Part shown: positions 1 to 11,099 of the stretch, in pieces
Numbering within the stretch: the first letter of the stretch is position 1
How the letters are laid out: every line of letters starts with the position of its first letter
Origin: Asterias amurensis
Lineage: Eukaryota; Echinodermata; Asteroidea; Forcipulatida; Asteriidae
Reading direction: 5' to 3'
Assembly: GCF_032118995.1 (NCBI RefSeq)
Contig: NC_092650.1
Span: forward strand, 24,624,001-24,688,000
Length of the DNA: 64,000 nt
Made by a program: the position numbers and the translations under genes
Notes under the pieces: generated by a model
Seen by the model: only the letters and a program-made list of their open reading frames with translations
The model's database searches: none
Told to the model about the DNA's origin: nothing

Positions 1-323
1 TAAAATGCATATGGTTGGAAAGATGTTTTAAAAGTAGAATACAATGATCCACACAAATTTGCCTCGAAATTGCATAGTTTTTCCTTTTACTGTGCGAACT
101 AACACGGTCGGCCATTTATGGGAGTCAAATTGTTGACTCCCATAAATGGCCGACCGCGTTAGTCGACGAGGTAAATGGAAAACCATGCAATTTAGAGGCA
201 TGTTTGTGTGGATCATTGTATTCTACTTTTACAATATCTTTCTACCCATGTGCATTTTATAACAAACGGCTACAAACGCTTTTCAAAGATCAACTCGACC
301 GATCCAAGGCAACGTGTTCCTTT
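1..323. repeat. FB1 foldback MITE, left end outside window
   Basis: A long palindrome. Bases 1-90 pair with about 195-260, and a near-perfect hairpin sits at about 97-165 around the core CCATTTATGGGAGTCAA and its reverse complement. The right end reads GGCAACGTGTTCCTTT, the inverted form of the FB1 terminus seen complete at 21941-22333. No coding capacity is visible. The left terminus lies before base 1. Confidence 0.75.
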
Positions 324-329
324 AACATC

Positions 330-567
330 CAGTAAATCGTTTGCAGTACCTACTGCTAAAACATATGATTCGAAAAGCCTTTTGCCGCCGGGAAGTCCCG
401 GTGGTCTAGTTGGTATGTTACTGCACTAAACTGGCAAAGGTCCCGGGTTCGAATCCCATCAGAGCAATATATCAGCCATACAAAGCTTGCACACATAGGT
501 GCATGGGTAAAACACAAAATGAATATTTTTTGTTTATCCCCGATGCAAATTTAACATAATATTAAAT
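330..567 (+). mobile_element. tRNA-derived SINE, copy 1 of a tandem pair
   Basis: It carries a pol III A box (GGTCTAGTTGGTAT, 402-415) and B box (GGGTTCGAATCCC, 445-457) with tRNA-like spacing. The upstream GCAGTACCTACTGCTAAAAC stretch and the downstream ACACAAAATGAATAT tail recur in the next copy. The arms do not fold into a convincing tRNA, so I call it a SINE. Confidence 0.6.
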
Positions 568-812
568 CTCTTGCAGTACCCGCTGCTAAAACATAGGATT
601 CGAACTGCCTGTAGCCGCCGGGCAGTCTCGGTGGTCTAGTTGGTATGACAATGCTTTATGAATGACAAAGGTCGTGGGTGCGAATCCCAACCGAGTAATA
701 TGCCTGTGATTTTTTTCCCCCACAGAACTCGGGTAAGTACTGGATATACGGTGCTCACACACATCGGTTTATGGGTAATAAACAAAATGAATATGATGAT
801 ATTTTGCCACTA
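568..812 (+). mobile_element. tRNA-derived SINE, copy 2 of a tandem pair
   Basis: Same layout as the copy just upstream, starting again with TTGCAGTACCCGCTGCTAAAAC. The A box is at 632-645 and the B box, with one change (GGGTGCGAATCCC), at 676-688. It ends in an ACAAAATGAATATGATG tail. The head-to-tail arrangement suggests tandem duplication or insertion of one SINE beside another. Confidence 0.6.
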
Positions 813-1097
813 AGAAACAATGTACTACCGTGTCAATCAATGAGCTTCCCCATTACAACCTGTGAACTATACCCATGGCACTAATCCTAGTGTCTCAACA
901 AACTAATTCAGGCGTGGGTGAGCACTGATCAGTGAAGAATAGGTAGCGAAAAGAGATAATTTTGTAAGCTCCAAAACTTCCGAAACGATTGTAAGGCTAA
1001 TTACCAAATTTTCAAACCCTTTACAAAAGTGAGCAGCGGACTTGTTGGTGTCATGTGAAAGTTGAGTCCAAAAGCAAGTAATATCCCAACATCTAGA

Positions 1098-1140
1098 CCC
1101 CCCCCCAAAAAAAAAAAAAAAAAAAAAACAAAAAAAAAAT
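1098..1140. repeat. Poly-C/poly-A low-complexity tract
   Basis: A run of C followed by about 32 nearly pure A residues, in intron 2 of gene A. It is probably the tail of a retroposed sequence or simple slippage. Confidence 0.7.
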
Positions 1141-1193
1141 TTCATTCGGCAGCCATTTCAATTTTTCCCCCACCTGTTATAAGTATGACTTAC

Positions 1194-1602
1194 GGTATTG
1201 ATGAGATGGGGTGGGATTGGTAGATTCAGAACGGGAATCAGATCACTAATCTTGGACACCTTCGGGGCCGGCATTCGCATGGTCTGAAACTCGGCCAAGA
1301 CGTCTTTCTCCACCTGGTCCAACACGGATGCATCCTGTGAGAAATGAACGGGAAACAAACAAAGGTCTTGAAGTACGGTTATAACTTAACAAATAACGAT
1401 GTCCATGAAAACTTACTTGGTTAAGAGAGCACAAGAGAAGGCAATTACCAAAAGTCAACCCTGTCTTTAAAAATAGAATGTTATTACTTACCTTAGCCTT
1501 GATGATGAAGCTGTTTGGAATGCCACGTCGCTGGGCCATGTAAATTGGAGCAAGAGCGGCATTGGCAGCGGCCACACACAGACACAACAAGATCAGCTTC
1601 AT
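1194..1602 (-). CDS. Gene A: S8 subtilisin-like protease, exons 1-2 (partial)
   Basis: This is the 5' end of a secreted proteinase K-like peptidase gene read leftward. Exon 1 (1492-1602) encodes a 37-residue start with a signal peptide of about 16-18 residues ([18 protein letters not shown]), then the beginning of the I9 propeptide. Its donor is AAG|GTAAG. Exon 2 (1194-1334), after a TCACAG acceptor, encodes 47 propeptide residues beginning DASVLDQVEKD and ending at ACC|GTAAGT. Both junctions are phase 0, as in genes C and E. Exon 3 is not present between base 1 and 1193, so the gene either continues beyond the window (intron 2 would exceed 1.2 kb, against 0.5 kb in B and C) or is truncated. 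Both exons are free of lesions. Function as a protease cannot be judged without the catalytic exons. Confidence 0.75.
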
Positions 1603-2612
1603 GGTTGGTTACGATGACGTCCGAAATTTACGAGAACAGTCAAGCTAAAAGTTCTTTGAAGGCAACAGAAACAATGCAAAGTCAAGATGTTGGTGTTGTT
1701 TGATATCAAACTCATCTTTTTTAGGAAAGTTGACAACGGTCGCCACAGTTCGGGTTCCTATTTGGGGATGCCTATCATTTTGATGTTGGTTTTATTTCTG
1801 ATCGACCTGCTACTTCTGACAGAGCAAACATTGTTATACCATTGACCATGCCTATAAACTTCCTTTCAAAATGTCACTCGCATGAAATGTCAGAAAGATT
1901 TTATGTCAAAGGGTCGAAAGGGTCAATAAGCCCATTTTGCGTATGGTCCAGTCACACAACAGCAATTGAATGGTCTTTGCGCAGCATCGAACACAGTGTA
2001 TCAGTGTCTCTTTAATTATAGTCTAGTTGAGGGAAAATAAAATGACACAATTCATACCGCCAATTAAATAAAAAAATGATTACAATTATAGTATATGGTG
2101 GCTGTTCAGCTAACTTCTCAGCGCCACAAAGTGTTCAACATGCTGAAAAAATGCCGACAGACGCGACAGATAAAGGCCGGCCCACACTCTTCGCCATAGT
2201 GTGAGTCGGCATTGTAAGCAATATTGAGGAATATGAGCTTCTCACAGTGTTTTGTATAAAAAATGGTTGTTCATACAGTGACACGGTGACTGCAACACAG
2301 GGCTGTTTGAATACACCTAGGTATATAATATATTATTTGGAAGTGGACAAAATATCCGCTGATGACAATCCAAAAATGCTTCTGCTTCGTCAGTATCATT
2401 ATTGTATATCTGTTTGGAATATAGATTCAAAAACAACCAAACGGTTCGGAAAACCAAAGGTATCTTTAAGCTTTAAGATGGTTTCGCTCATTCAAATCAA
2501 TCAATCATAGCTCTTTTATTTGTGAAAATCGAGCACTTGATTCGACCGTTGAAGGTAAAACGCAGAAGGAATAAAACCCACCGTTTTGCTGAAATAAATG
2601 AAGTCAACTTAC

Positions 2613-2671
2613 CAGTCAGGAAGACGATGCTGTGAAGTGAATGATTTCTGGGTAAATGGGCCTATTTATAC
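2613..2671 (-). promoter_or_regulatory. Gene A core promoter and noncoding first exon
   Basis: On the minus strand a TATAAATA box (2663-2670) is followed about 25-30 nt later by a short leader ending CTTCCTGACTG|GTAAGTTG, with the donor after 2613. The same leader-donor sequence precedes genes B, C, D, E and G. The intron to exon 1 would be about 1 kb. The transcription start near 2635-2640 is inferred from TATA spacing. Confidence 0.6.
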
Positions 2672-2689
2672 TAATGAGTGTCACTTTAA

Positions 2690-2800
2690 TCACCTAGGTG
2701 TTTATTAATTAAGTTCAAAGTCATCTGATTATATATTTATCTAATCTAATAAATAATTCAGCAAAATAAATGGAGGATCCTACGCGCTGACCATTATCAG
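2690..2800 (-). promoter_or_regulatory. Gene A upstream GATA/HNF4-like module
   Basis: Just upstream of the TATA box the sequence holds AGTTCAAAGTCA (close to an HNF4-type site) and GATA-type motifs (TTATCT, ATTATCAGAT). The order resembles the cassette repeated upstream of gene B (AAGTTT, AAAATTATCTGATAAAT, TTTAATCTAGCAAAT). The site assignments are motif matches only. Confidence 0.35.
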
Positions 2801-3675
2801 ATTGTTTGTAAGCATCTTGACATTGTGTTATCTATTTTAGCCTTGCATATTAACAACTCCTACACACAACTGTCATTGGTTACTTCAGCGTGCAGACCAA
2901 CGTTTGAAAAACGTGTATTATTTACACTGTTGATTTTACACTGTTTTTAAAGCTGTTTACTGTGAGGAAAGTTATAAGAACAAACTTTTTGAGAAAGCAC
3001 ATTGGATGTACCCTTTCTATCAAAGGGGCCATTCTGACTTAGTTTTCGTTTGCAGTTTGTGCTAAACATTTTTTTTTTGTAAAGCATTGGTCGTGACGAT
3101 TTTGTTAAAATAGAATCTACGACAGTTTAAAAACATGGTATGTGTGTAATTTATGTTAATAATTTAAAAATTTAAAAACATCGAAACTATCACATATATA
3201 TACAAACTATCAACACCAAATGTCTCCAAAACGAGCTGAAACAGGGTTCACAGTCTGTAGGGATGCATGGCTGGCATGGGTATTAACCACACAAGAGCTT
3301 GGCTGGTACGGTAGAGCAGAATGCACTATCAACCAAACACTTTCCGGAGCGATTATGGTTTATTCTTTACTCAATGGCACTGGTGTCATGACCGGGAACC
3401 GAACCCACCTTCAGAGCAGAGTCCAAAGAACTACACCGACCGGCCATCAGCTAAAACAAAACTTGTTATGTGAACAGTTTTATCATATCTCCTCATCCAT
3501 TCCCCTTCTAAACCCCTGTGAGGATTTTTGCAAACATCAGAGAAAAGGACCGTTTTAATCATCTCTTTTCAAAAGACAGAGACCGTGTTGTCTCCTACCA
3601 CAACAACATCCAAACAGTTACGAGATGGCATTACCATAGATCATACCATAAAACTATTTCAAATTTCAAAACAAT
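2801..3675. other. Intergenic, no gene seen
   Basis: AT-rich sequence between the gene A promoter and the first FB4 element. The ORFs here are short and lack recognisable domains. I see no RNA gene or clear repeat. Confidence 0.5.
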
Positions 3676-3846
3676 AACCATAGACCTTATGCACATGACG
3701 CCATTTCAGTAGGGCGCCCTCACTTAGAGGTCAAAAGGAGGTTGTTCATTGGCCAATACTGTGCACCGCGCGTACAAATCCGTGCGTTTCAATTGTTTCG
3801 TCATCGTTTTTCCTCTAAGATGGCGGCTGAATGCATAAGGTCTATT
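3676..3846. repeat. FB4 MITE
   Basis: About 170 bp bounded by the inverted termini ATAGACCTTATGCA and TGCATAAGGTCTAT. The interior includes GGGCGCCCTCACTTAGAGG, CATTGGCCAAT and AAGATGGCGGCT. Related copies lie in intron 3 of genes C (about 27568-27735) and E (about 49828-50000). Confidence 0.7.
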
Positions 3847-4501
3847 GACTCGCCATTTTTTGTTAACACAGAACGCAGATAATACTATAGCAACATCTCG
3901 ACCGATAGACCTTTATCAAACCTGCCTCCATCTTGGTCATGTTCCTCGAACCGAACAACAATAATGATTGCTAGTACTAATTTTGAAATTAGGAACCAGA
4001 CTATTTTGTTCCTTCAGCCTGTGTTTGGTAACATTGATATCAATGGGAGAAATTACAGGTGGCTTTACTGTGATAATGGTCCATCGGTGTGAAACCAAAC
4101 GCTTTGAGGCACATAATGCCACATTTTGAGCGCAATAGTATTCACATCATGTCACATTAGAGTAAAAGTCTGAAGGATCAATTTTTTATTTATTTATATC
4201 CCTCTTTCTAGAGTTTAGAATGTTATGTTCAAGACTGGCTCTCACTTATTTTCTAGGTCGACAAACTGTGGAACAGTTGAAAGACACCTGCGTGTGAGTT
4301 GAAACATCTGTTAATGCAGTAATTTCTAAAAGAAGATGGTTCTCCTTATCGATAACTCAACACCGGAAAAGTTCAGATAAATAAGTTGTTTACGGTTAAA
4401 AATGATAACAGTTCAGTTGACTATTATTAATAAAACTGGGTTTCAAAGTCGCACACACAATGTGTAAAAATACAAGTCATTTGGAATACCCTTTTCGATG
4501 G

Positions 4502-4648
4502 TTGCGTTCGTTTAGCTTCCCCAGGTCGACCCCGGTGTGTGGCGGTTTTTTTCAGGACGAACGTGTGCAGATAATAACCCACGTTCGTCCTAGAAACAAA
4601 ATCCGCCACACACCGGGGTCGACCCAGGGAAGCTAAACGAACGCACCC
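4502..4648. repeat. FB2 foldback MITE, short form
   Basis: Arms of roughly 60 bp starting TGCGTTCGTTTAGCTTCC and closing GGAAGCTAAACGAACGCA face each other around a centre with GGACGAACGTG and its complement CACGTTCGTCC. It is non-coding; the apparent ORF across it comes from the palindrome. Confidence 0.8.
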
Positions 4649-5145
4649 AAAACGAGTTTTGAGAAGCCCTTTGACGTCATCACTCGTTTGCTTCATTTGG
4701 GAGCTCCGTTTTGTATAACCACTTTATTACAGCATGGATCAAGTTCGTCGAGATATTGTAAGTGCGTTGTTGTTTATAGGAATGTGATCTTATTATAGGA
4801 TTTGAGACATTGCATGTTGAGGTATCAATGTTTATTTGGTTTGCGGCAATACCATCTACTTGCCAGGTAGAGTTTGTTCTTAGAGAACTGCCTTGCTTTA
4901 TTCTACAACCGCGGTGTAGATAATCGGGGTTCGGGACACTTCTCAGGTCTGAAAAGAACTGTCCTGCTTTTTAACTATTACCCGGGCGGATGGTAGAAAA
5001 AATAGGCTGGGACTACTACTTTAGCTTATAGGTGAGATCTTGTTTTCCACGGTAAAAAACCGTCCCCTGGTACCCCACCCAGTGTCTGAAAACCATATGA
5101 GCAACTAGGTGTTCTAGCCCAGCTTCAAGCTGTTCGCTTGGCCCA

Positions 5146-7562
5146 CTAGGGACCTTTAGATTTAAGTGAACGCGGACTTCGTTCACGTTGTAACGTTAGC
5201 CTTTATTCAAGGCGCTTCGCTACGTCGCTACTCTCGCTGGTCTCTTTTCTTGAGTGGCACGAGTGACATCTAGGTGCCGCGTGCGCCTTTATAAAGGCTA
5301 CGTTCACGTCCAGCGCGGCTGTGGTATTTCCGAACGTACGTCAAAACCACAGTTTTGGGGTCCTCAACTCGTGCAGACAACATTGGTGACGACTTGACGC
5401 ATGCGCAAAGCCACAGCAAGATGTAGTCACGTGTCAGTCGACGTCTTGGATGCGAAATCTAAAGCTGAATGTTGTCTGCACGTTGTGTCGTATGAGGCGC
5501 CACTTGTAAACTAGTTATTTAACGATGTTATTCACATAACATAAATCATTTTATCCACTATTTTACTTGTATTTAACAATAATAAGTTTTACAACAAACA
5601 AATATATGTGTATAATTGAAAGAACGCTTTCGTTGCATGAGCAAAATTAAAAATCATCATTGTTTGTAAAAAAATATATAAACAATGAAATGGCGTGTAG
5701 AATTACATATAAAAGCTTCGTGCAACAATGTGTGGGTAGATGGCCTTTTATAATTAGCTTTCCATCCAAACTGGACCTTCTTCCGAGGCGGAAAAAATAC
5801 GTTTCCTATTATAGACAATAGGAGGAATGGATTAAGGGAAGGATCCATAAAAACGGGAACATTATAGCCAATCAAAGTTTCTATTTGAAAAACCACTGGG
5901 CCCAATTTCATAGAGCTGCTAGGCACAACAATTTGTTTAGCATTACATTTCTGCCTTGATAAAAACAGGCTTACCGACCACAGTTGCATATTGCTTGTTA
6001 CGTAGTCAGCTGTTGCTTGCCTTTCCTGAAAACCACGTTGAAATTTTGTTGGTAGGCCCATGGAGGAAGGAAGAGAAGGAGCTCGAACGAAGGGACTTCA
6101 AAAGTCGAACCTGCGGTACCGCGGTCGTTTAACAACACCTCGTAATCACCCACATACCTTATACAGACAATGGGCGAACTGGCGTATGTGAGTTGGCGCG
6201 TGCGCACTTGGTTCTTCACTCAACCATGGTGTCGTATGTCGTACGGATATAATACAGAAAAACAAAAATTGTGTACACTTGTGCTCACCAAATCGAAAAA
6301 CACAATTAAATACCAACCACCCTCGTGTGCTATATAATACCCAAATTTTGAACAACCGCTAGTGACCGGAAAGTAAAAAAAAAAAAATGAAAAAATATGC
6401 CATGATGTTTCAGTGAAACACCACAAACGGTATATGAAAACGTGTATATTTACAATTCTTGTCTCCAATGATTCAACTTTACACGAAGGCAATGGTGCAG
6501 AGCGGCGGTACCGCACGTTCTGTACAAAGAAATCTAATCCTGCCCGTTAATCGGCCGTCCAGCTGGAGGTCTCCTATCTTTTTCCACTGGTTAGACGGGG
6601 GCATTGTCAGGGTATTCTTTTGTTACTCTGCGGTTTTGCGGGTCGTTCGAGCTCCTTCTATTCCTTCCTCCATGGTAGGCCTAATTCTCTTTTATCAAGG
6701 AAGACTTGTTTTGCCAAGTAAAAGTTTTGTGCTGAGCAGCTCTATGAAATTTGGCCAAGCTGGCTATGAACCAAAGATCGTGGCTGTAGTAGGGGCAGGC
6801 ACTATGCTACGAACCCCAATAGGAGTATGAGGACAAAGGATGGTCAGTATGAAAGGATGGATTATTGGACCACAAACGTGGGGTGTAATGCATTGTATGT
6901 ATAACAATGCAGGGAAACGTGAAAGGGTTGGATTAGAGAGCAATTTGCATGATGCAACTAATGGACAACTTAAAGCAACAAGATCAAAGGTGGGGTGTTT
7001 TCAAAAGAGGTATTGGGAAGGGGGAGCTGTAGAGAAAACGGTTACCACATACCACTGCAAATGGAGACAGTTTTTGTAACCCAGGGCCTATATATAAACA
7101 ACATTTATTGACCCAACAAATTTCGTATTATACACTTTATTTACAGAAAATAAATATACAAAAAATAAATTCTCCAGCTATAGTAAAATGAGGGTAATGG
7201 TAAGCTATTCAACACCAGTGTTTATGTTTGGTTCAAAGGGTTGGACTGTCTAAGTTGAGTTGGTGAATCCGGTGTGATTCTCTATGCTTGCGGTGTGTGT
7301 CATACTCTTGCGAAGCTTATGTATAATATTGTGTGGTTTAAAATTTATTATTTGTAAATAAAGGTAAAATAATGGATGAATACTGATTTATGTGTTATAT
7401 AATGAATTATATGTAAATAATTGCGTTTAATAAAATGTTTACATTTGGCGCCCCATAGAGTCGCGACCCCAAAACTATGGTTATGACGTCACTTGGAAAA
7501 AACACAACCGTGGTCGACGTGAACGAGGTCCACGTTCACTCAAATCTAAAGGTCCCTACTGT
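5146..7562. mobile_element. 2.4-kb element with ~45-bp inverted ends and nested foldback
   Basis: The left end TAGGGACCTTTAGATTTAAG continues into GTGAACGCGGACTTCGTTCAC. The right end, about 7517-7562, is the inverse (GTGAACGAGGTCCACGTTCAC, then AAATCTAAAGGTCCCTA). Inside lies a second foldback: AATTTCATAGAGCTGCT near 5900 pairs with AGCAGCTCTATGAAATTT near 6735, and ATGGAGGAAGGAA near 6060 pairs with TTCCTTCCTCCAT near 6660. No transposase is recognisable. The outer pairing may define one element or two inverted copies of a repeat, so boundaries are tentative. Confidence 0.45.
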
Positions 7563-7745
7563 TGTGGAGTCCACAACGACAGCTTCCCTCCTGGAACAAA
7601 ACAATAGACACAACCTTGAGCTCAGGATTAATCCCCAGAGTCAAAAATCCTTTAGCAAACACCCATCATACTCCCCTGGAACTATGGTCACGGAGATATG
7701 GCTCACTGAGCTGTTAATCATAACTTCTTCAATAACGTTATACTA

Positions 7746-8888
7746 TAGGTTTCCCCGGCCAATTTCAGCAAAAATCCATTCATTTTAACTCCTGGCTCAT
7801 TCGTTTTCGTTTTGAAAATTAATGCACTTTGAATCAACATTCAAGAGTCAAAAAGAGTTATTCAAGTTTAGCATTCACTGGTCAGATAAAATCATTCAAT
7901 TTCATTAATAGGCCGCAAGACTCATTCAATTTCGTTAAAGCCAGCAGCAAGACCTGGTCAACCATTCAATTTCATTAATGAGCAAACATTTTATGCGCTA
8001 TGTTATGTGCTTATGCTTATTCATTGCCGCCTATAAAGGCAGATACTTTGAAAAACTCATTTCTACACTGCATGGTTTGACGTTTGAACCCAACAGTTTT
8101 GAATAAAAAAAGATGCCCATGTCGGTACAGAGCAAAACATTGGTCGGTACAGGGCAAAACATTGAGATTAATTTGTTTGACATTTTATATATTTTATAAT
8201 TCTAAGCTTTTTGTTTCCTTAAAAAGTTCCTAACTTCTAATTTGACATGTTCCGGACATTAGCAGAAACAAAGACAACAACATTTAAATACCAATGCAAC
8301 AAAATCACAAGGCTAGAACAAATGATTTAGTGTTCATTTCAAAGTTATCGGATACAGGCTTTAACTTTAAGGCTAACAAAGCAAAAGGAACAATTATTTC
8401 AATTAGAAAAAAAAAAGATGTAAATATAATGTGAAGTACATGGAAACACCTCTTACAAAGGACGACTACATGTATGTGCTAGTAAACAAGCTATAATTCC
8501 CAGTTAACTCATAAAGCCATAACTTATCTTAAAATTTGTTTGTAAAGAAGTTGAAAGTCGTTGCACATAAATGAAAATGAAAACTCAAACTAGCATCAAA
8601 ATCATGTTCGCTTCGGTGAGTCTTAATTTGAATGCATCGGTTGCAAATAGGTAGTAGAAATTCAACTTTAGAATGGTCAAAGTGTAGTTTTGTATACCTA
8701 TAAATGAAATAGAATGACTGAAGCGAATCTGAACGACACAATTAAGTGTGCACGAAAACGAAATTGAATGCATTAAGAGCTAAAAAGAAACCCTTGTTTC
8801 AGAGGATTAGGGGAAACTGCGTGATTTGAATGCATGTTAATGAAATTGAATGATTTTTTGCCGAAATTGGCCGGGGAAAACCTATAAT
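7746..8888. mobile_element. FB6 long form, 1.1-kb terminal-inverted-repeat element
   Basis: Left end TATAGGTTTCCCCGGCCAAT and right end ATTGGCCGGGGAAAACCTAT form inverted termini. The outer arms are rich in the motif ATTCAATTTC/GAAATTGAAT on opposite strands. The roughly 550-bp centre has no ORF of note. It is a non-autonomous transposon by appearance. Confidence 0.6.
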
Positions 8889-8984
8889 AAGTAACTGCTC
8901 CAGACCTCTACTCAGTGACGTATAGAGCATGCGCACAGAGGTTGAAGTGATAACGACTCTCGTCATGTCATCTCAGGGCGATCG

Positions 8985-9470
8985 GTGTCGCATGCAATTA
9001 TGTCCTGTATGCAATACTATCAGGCGGGCAATATTGCATATCGCCGGACGGTTTTGCATATGCAATCGTGTCTGCCCAGACGCTGCTGCATAATGCATTT
9101 GTGTCCGCCCGGACACATTTGCATATGCAGTTGTGTCCACCCCCGTGCAAAACCGTCCTTGCAGTAAATTAAACGCCCTTGGTCGACGGAAAACGTTCGC
9201 CATTTTTTACAAGCTAAGTGCATGTCATGAATAACAGGGGAAATGTTCGGCCGTTGGGTGTTCGCTGCAATCATAAAATACGTGAATATTCATGCTGCAT
9301 ATACGTAGGTTCAGTGCATGCACGCTCGCTTACGCGCGCACATACATGTACAGTCATGTACATGTCCACCGGACGTTTTTTGCATAGCCCCGGACACGAT
9401 TGCATATGCAAAAGTGTCCGGAGCGGACAGTATTGCATGGCGGACACAATTGCATCTGACACCGGCAACC
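8985..9470. repeat. Dispersed TTGCATATGCAA / TGTCCG-CGGACA cluster
   Basis: Two blocks (about 8990-9165 and 9360-9470) repeatedly combine octamer-like TTGCATATGCA, ATTTGCAT or ATTGCAT motifs with GTGTCCG and CGGACAC. The spacing is irregular, and overlapping ORFs on both strands reflect the palindromic composition. I recognise no named family. Confidence 0.55.
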
Positions 9471-9764
9471 TTACGCACGTTATCTTTTTGTTACAACTGG
9501 TCCGCTCTGCACTGTGCTTTATTGGTGACCAGCGATGCGACCATGCCCGGTAGGCTGGTTCAAAAAAGTCGACTGGAGTAGACCAATCGTTTAATAAACA
9601 GAGTTCGGGCAAACATTGTCAAACTATGGTCAAAGTAGTTCTGGCGTGAACTTGGCCATAAGCCGTTTCGAGATCATGGTGGACAATACTATGACATTAT
9701 TCAGTTTAGGTGAGTTTGTCTATGTTTACACCCATATCAGTGCACTCCTGTTCTCTGTTTTAAA

Positions 9765-9950
9765 GAGTGAAAAAACACTCGTTTTGTCTGCTATACCACT
9801 CTTGCAACAAATCTGGAAAAATCTGTATAGAGTGAAAAACAGGTACTTTCAACTCAATTTAGAGTGAAGTTCGTTCAAATTTCACTCAAAAGGAGTGAGA
9901 CAGATTGACTTTCACTCTCAAAAGAGCGAAACTGACACCACTTGGACAAG
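9765..9950. repeat. AGAGTGAAA/TTTCACTC repeat
   Basis: Repeated AGAGTGAAAAAC, TTTCACTCAAAAGGAGTGA and CTTTCACTCTCAAAAGAGCGAAACT blocks. Related stretches occur at about 11745-11850 and 23485-23640, the last sharing the CTTTCACT...CAAACTAACACC order. Probably a decayed palindromic MITE. Confidence 0.5.
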
Positions 9951-10298
9951 GAAGTGACAAGTATATCACTGAATTACATTATTTTAGAGCGTAGTGTCCA
10001 CCAATGGCGGTTCAAAACTTGACGTTTGACTTTGGAACCTTTCTTTTTAAGTGTGCAAAATATTAAAATGACCCTATAAAGTTGGGATAAATAGACATAG
10101 TAAGGTTCCATTTGTAGTTATCTTCCCAATCCGATTCCAACAGTTTCTCCTGCCTTTTGTACCCATTTCAACACTAGCTGCCAAATACTTTGTGCCTTTG
10201 ATTTAATTACCGTAAAGACTCTTTGATTAGGTAAACACACATCTTATTTACCCAAGTGTAATAGTTTATGTTTGCTTCCACATCTCAATAAATGACTG

Positions 10299-10676
10299 AA
10301 AGGGACACGTTGCCTTCGATCGGGTTAGGTACAGGTTTGGGGCTACATTTAGGTCAGGCGACTTTTAGGGCTCGGGCTACATTTAGGGGCCGCACAATTG
10401 GGCAAGCTGGTCTACGTAAAATTTTTAAACCGTTTGTTGTGAAATCCATAATGGTTTGAATGATGTTTTAAAAGTGTAATGATCCACATATGCCTAAAAC
10501 TTGCGTCGGCAACTTCGTGTAGTCAAAAATTGACTCCACAAAATGGCGTGCCGTGTTAGTTCACGACGTATTCCACTTTTAAACCATCCTTCCAACCATA
10601 TGCAATTTATATCAAACGGTTTTTAAAACGCTTTTCATGGACTAACTTGCCTGTTCCAGGGCAACGTGTCCCTTTG
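10299..10676. repeat. FB1 foldback MITE with internal insertion
   Basis: Termini AAAGGGACACGTTGCC and GGCAACGTGTCCCTTT are slightly diverged FB1 ends, and the centre has the TTGACTCCACAAAATGGCG arm. The left arm is interrupted at about 10335-10390 by GGGGCTACATTTAGGTCAGG and a second GGGCTACATTTAGGGG, a short repeat also found inside an FB3 element at about 33190-33265. Confidence 0.65.
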
Positions 10677-10817
10677 AAAGAAATACAACAAACGCAGGCT
10701 TCGTAGGTTCCAATGAAGCGTCTGACTACATCAGTGTAAGACATCATTTTCATGCAAAAATATGGGTTCAGCTCACAGTAGTGATCAGCTTGACACAAAC
10801 CTGCGCTACAGCTAAAA

Positions 10818-11069
10818 GGCCCACTGGTTGGCCCACTGGTTGGCCCACTGGTTGGCCCACTGGTTGGCCCACTGGTTGGCCCACTGGTTGGCCCACTGGT
10901 TGGCCCACTGGTTGGCCCACTGGTTGGCCCACTGGTTGGCCCACTGGTTGGCCCACTGGTTGGCCCACTGGTTGGCCCACTGGTTGGCCCACTGGTTGGC
11001 CCACTGGTTGGCCCACTGGTTGGCCCACTGGTTGGCCCACTGGTTGGCCCACTGGTTGGCCCACTGGTT
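10818..11069. repeat. Perfect minisatellite, 21 x 12 bp
   Basis: Twenty-one consecutive identical copies of GGCCCACTGGTT fill 252 bp. Because 12 is a multiple of 3 and the unit has no stop in several frames, long repetitive ORFs appear on both strands. They start and end in unrelated sequence and have no coding support. Perfect identity implies recent expansion or homogenisation. Confidence 0.97.
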
Positions 11070-11099
11070 TTCTTATATGGCGCCCTCACGTAGCCAAAA

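Noticed and set aside
381-467. Possible tRNA gene
   Set aside because: A and B boxes are present but the acceptor and other arms do not pair well, and near-identical SINE copies occur at 568-812 and 14225-14478.
1246-1602. 118-codon minus-strand ORF as a single-exon protein
   Set aside because: Only the first 37 codons belong to gene A; the rest reads through intron 1 past a good GTAAG donor.
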